From positions 1 through 6,408 of the forward strand of contig JACREK010000138.1 in the NCBI GenBank assembly GCA_016218275.1: DNA of 6,408 nt, given 5' to 3'. The position numbers and the translations under genes are program-made. This DNA is from Candidatus Gottesmanbacteria bacterium (GTDB lineage Bacteria; Patescibacteriota; Microgenomatia; 2-02-FULL-39-11). How positions within the stretch are numbered: the first letter of the stretch is position 1; every line of letters begins with the position of its first letter. This document shows positions 5,293 through 6,408 of the stretch, in pieces. A model generated the notes under the pieces. It was not told the DNA's origin, did no database searches, and saw nothing but the letters and a program-made list of their open reading frames with translations.

Positions 5293-6408
5293 ATGATAGT
5301 TTTAGGAATACATGATGGTCATAATGCTGGAGCTGCTTTAGTAGTCGATGGCATGGTAGTGGCGGCAATTTCGGAAGAAAGACTTAATAATATTAAAAAT
5401 TATTTCGGTCCTCCGCTTTTTTCCATCGCAAAAGTTTTTGAAATTGCCGGTATCAATCCCCAAAAGACCGACTTGATTGCTATTGGTTGCAAAGTCCGGG
5501 TCGGTCCTCCTTATGCGGATATCAACTGGTTAGGCAGAATTCAAGTGCAACTTGCTCCATATCTTCACTCACACTTCTTTTCCAAAACTTATGTGAAAAT
5601 TCTTCATTTCTTCCGCGACACTGCCGATCTTAAGACACAATTCAAGTTACTTGGTATTTCCGATAAGCCGATTGTTTTTGTAGAACATCATTTATCTCAT
5701 GCAGCCTGCGCTTTTTACCAACGGCCATGGAAAGAGGAAACTCTAATTTTGACTCTTGATGGGTCCGGCGATGGGCTCTGCGCCACTGTATCAGTCGGTA
5801 AAAATCATAAGATTGAAAGAATAGCCGAGACGACATTTTACGATAGTCTGTCTAATAATTTATATAGCGAGATCACCGGATACTTGGGGATGAAGAGGTG
5901 GGAACATGAGTATAAAGTGATGGGTTTAGCTCCTTATGGTAAAGATGATGGTTTAATAGAAGATTTGCGGAAAGTGATAAGGCTTAATCCGCAAAAACCT
6001 CTTGAGTTTCAAAATACCTTTAATGCCTATCTTTGGCAGGTCACCCAAAAGTTATCAAAAATTCTAATTGGCAGAAGATTTGATAATATCGCCTGGGCAA
6101 CTCAAAAATATTTTGAAGAGTTGATTAAACAATGGGTTAAAAATGCGATTTCTTACACAGGCATTCATAATATAGTAGCGAGCGGTGGTTCTTTTCTCAA
6201 TGTTAAGGCCAATAAAGTGATTAGAGAACTTCCAGAGGTTAAAAAAGTCTTTTTCTATCCGGCAGCTGATGACGGGGGGACACCTGTTGGAGCAGCACTG
6301 GAAGGATATGTGAGACTTTGCAAAGAGAGAAAAACTAATCCTAAGATATATCCGCTGGCAGACATTTATTATGGTCAATCATTCAATAATGAGGAAATAG
6401 GTGAAGTA
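5293..6408 (+). CDS. NodU/TobZ-type carbamoyltransferase, 5' part (3' end outside window)
   Basis: 372 codons are open to the window edge with no stop. The ATG at 5293 directly follows an in-frame TAA (5290-5292), so the start is fixed, and the opening IVLGIHDGHNAGAALV (2-17) is the family's N-terminal ASKHA strand. EHHLSHAACAFY (131-142) holds the HxxxH metal-binding histidines 132 and 136. LDGSGDG (155-161) is the phosphate-binding loop. EHEYKVMGLAPYG (204-216), ASGGSFLNVKAN (296-307) and PAADDGGTPVGAAL (323-336) complete the N-terminal domain. Family members are usually 500-600 residues, so a YrdC-like C-terminal domain should follow outside the window. These enzymes use carbamoyl phosphate and ATP to carbamoylate a hydroxyl on a sugar or antibiotic in the cytoplasm. 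Beside fcl and several glycosyltransferases, a sugar substrate is likely. No Shine-Dalgarno sequence is visible, and the start is 10 bases past a repeat element. Confidence 0.92.
   Translation, partial: MIVLGIHDGHNAGAALVVDGMVVAAISEERLNNIKNYFGPPLFSIAKVFEIAGINPQKTDLIAIGCKVRVGPPYADINWLGRIQVQLAPYLHSHFFSKTYVKILHFFRDTADLKTQFKLLGISDKPIVFVEHHLSHAACAFYQRPWKEETLILTLDGSGDGLCATVSVGKNHKIERIAETTFYDSLSNNLYSEITGYLGMKRWEHEYKVMGLAPYGKDDGLIEDLRKVIRLNPQKPLEFQNTFNAYLWQVTQKLSKILIGRRFDNIAWATQKYFEELIKQWVKNAISYTGIHNIVASGGSFLNVKANKVIRELPEVKKVFFYPAADDGGTPVGAALEGYVRLCKERKTNPKIYPLADIYYGQSFNNEEIGEV

Noticed and set aside
5642..5836. Antisense open frame of 64 codons inside the carbamoyltransferase gene.
   Set aside because: The + strand encodes a motif-rich family protein here, and the antisense product shows no recognisable feature.
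6064..6378. Antisense open frame of 104 codons.
   Set aside because: It lies wholly inside the carbamoyltransferase gene, which carries conserved motifs in this stretch. The antisense product looks like chance cysteine-rich translation.

Overview
The window is a surface-glycan biosynthesis region, with every gene on the + strand. It most likely comes from an uncultured Patescibacteria/CPR-type bacterium, with Microgenomates-like as my best guess. That placement is inference. It rests on AT-rich genes, the neighbourhood of a PIG-V-like glycosyltransferase, a GT2 and a DUF2304 protein, weak or absent Shine-Dalgarno sequences, and GC-rich palindromic repeats filling most gaps between genes. All complete genes read through in the standard bacterial code and stop at TAA or TAG, so there is no sign of UGA recoding.

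Layout. Positions 1-582 hold the 3' part of a multi-pass membrane glycosyltransferase carrying two heptanucleotide arrays, each of four units. Positions 583-753 are a non-coding, GC-rich stretch of nested hairpins. Positions 754-2556 are a tight three-gene cassette: a DPM-like GT2, a DUF2304 membrane protein and a second GT2. Positions 2557-2693 are filled mainly by a palindromic element with GTCAT/ATGAC ends. Positions 2694-4193 encode an 11-12 helix GT39/ArnT-like membrane glycosyltransferase. Positions 4194-4230 are a short spacer with a near-consensus promoter inside a perfect 10-bp inverted repeat. Positions 4231-5172 encode GDP-L-fucose synthase. Positions 5159-5282 are a second GTCAT/ATGAC element, which supplies the last codons and stop of the fucose synthase gene. 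Positions 5293-6408 are the 5' two-thirds of a NodU/TobZ-type carbamoyltransferase that runs off the window.

Working together (inference): the fucose synthase makes a 6-deoxy sugar donor. The two GT2 enzymes build lipid-linked sugars or extend the glycan on the cytoplasmic side. The PIG-V-like and GT39-like enzymes transfer sugar from polyprenyl-phosphate donors outside the membrane. The carbamoyltransferase adds carbamoyl groups to a sugar.

The gene functions themselves are ordinary. The unusual signals are the frame-shifting heptamer arrays in the first gene, the family of GTCAT-ended palindromes between genes, capture of a gene's stop codon by one of them, and a promoter placed so that the fucose synthase mRNA would be leaderless.
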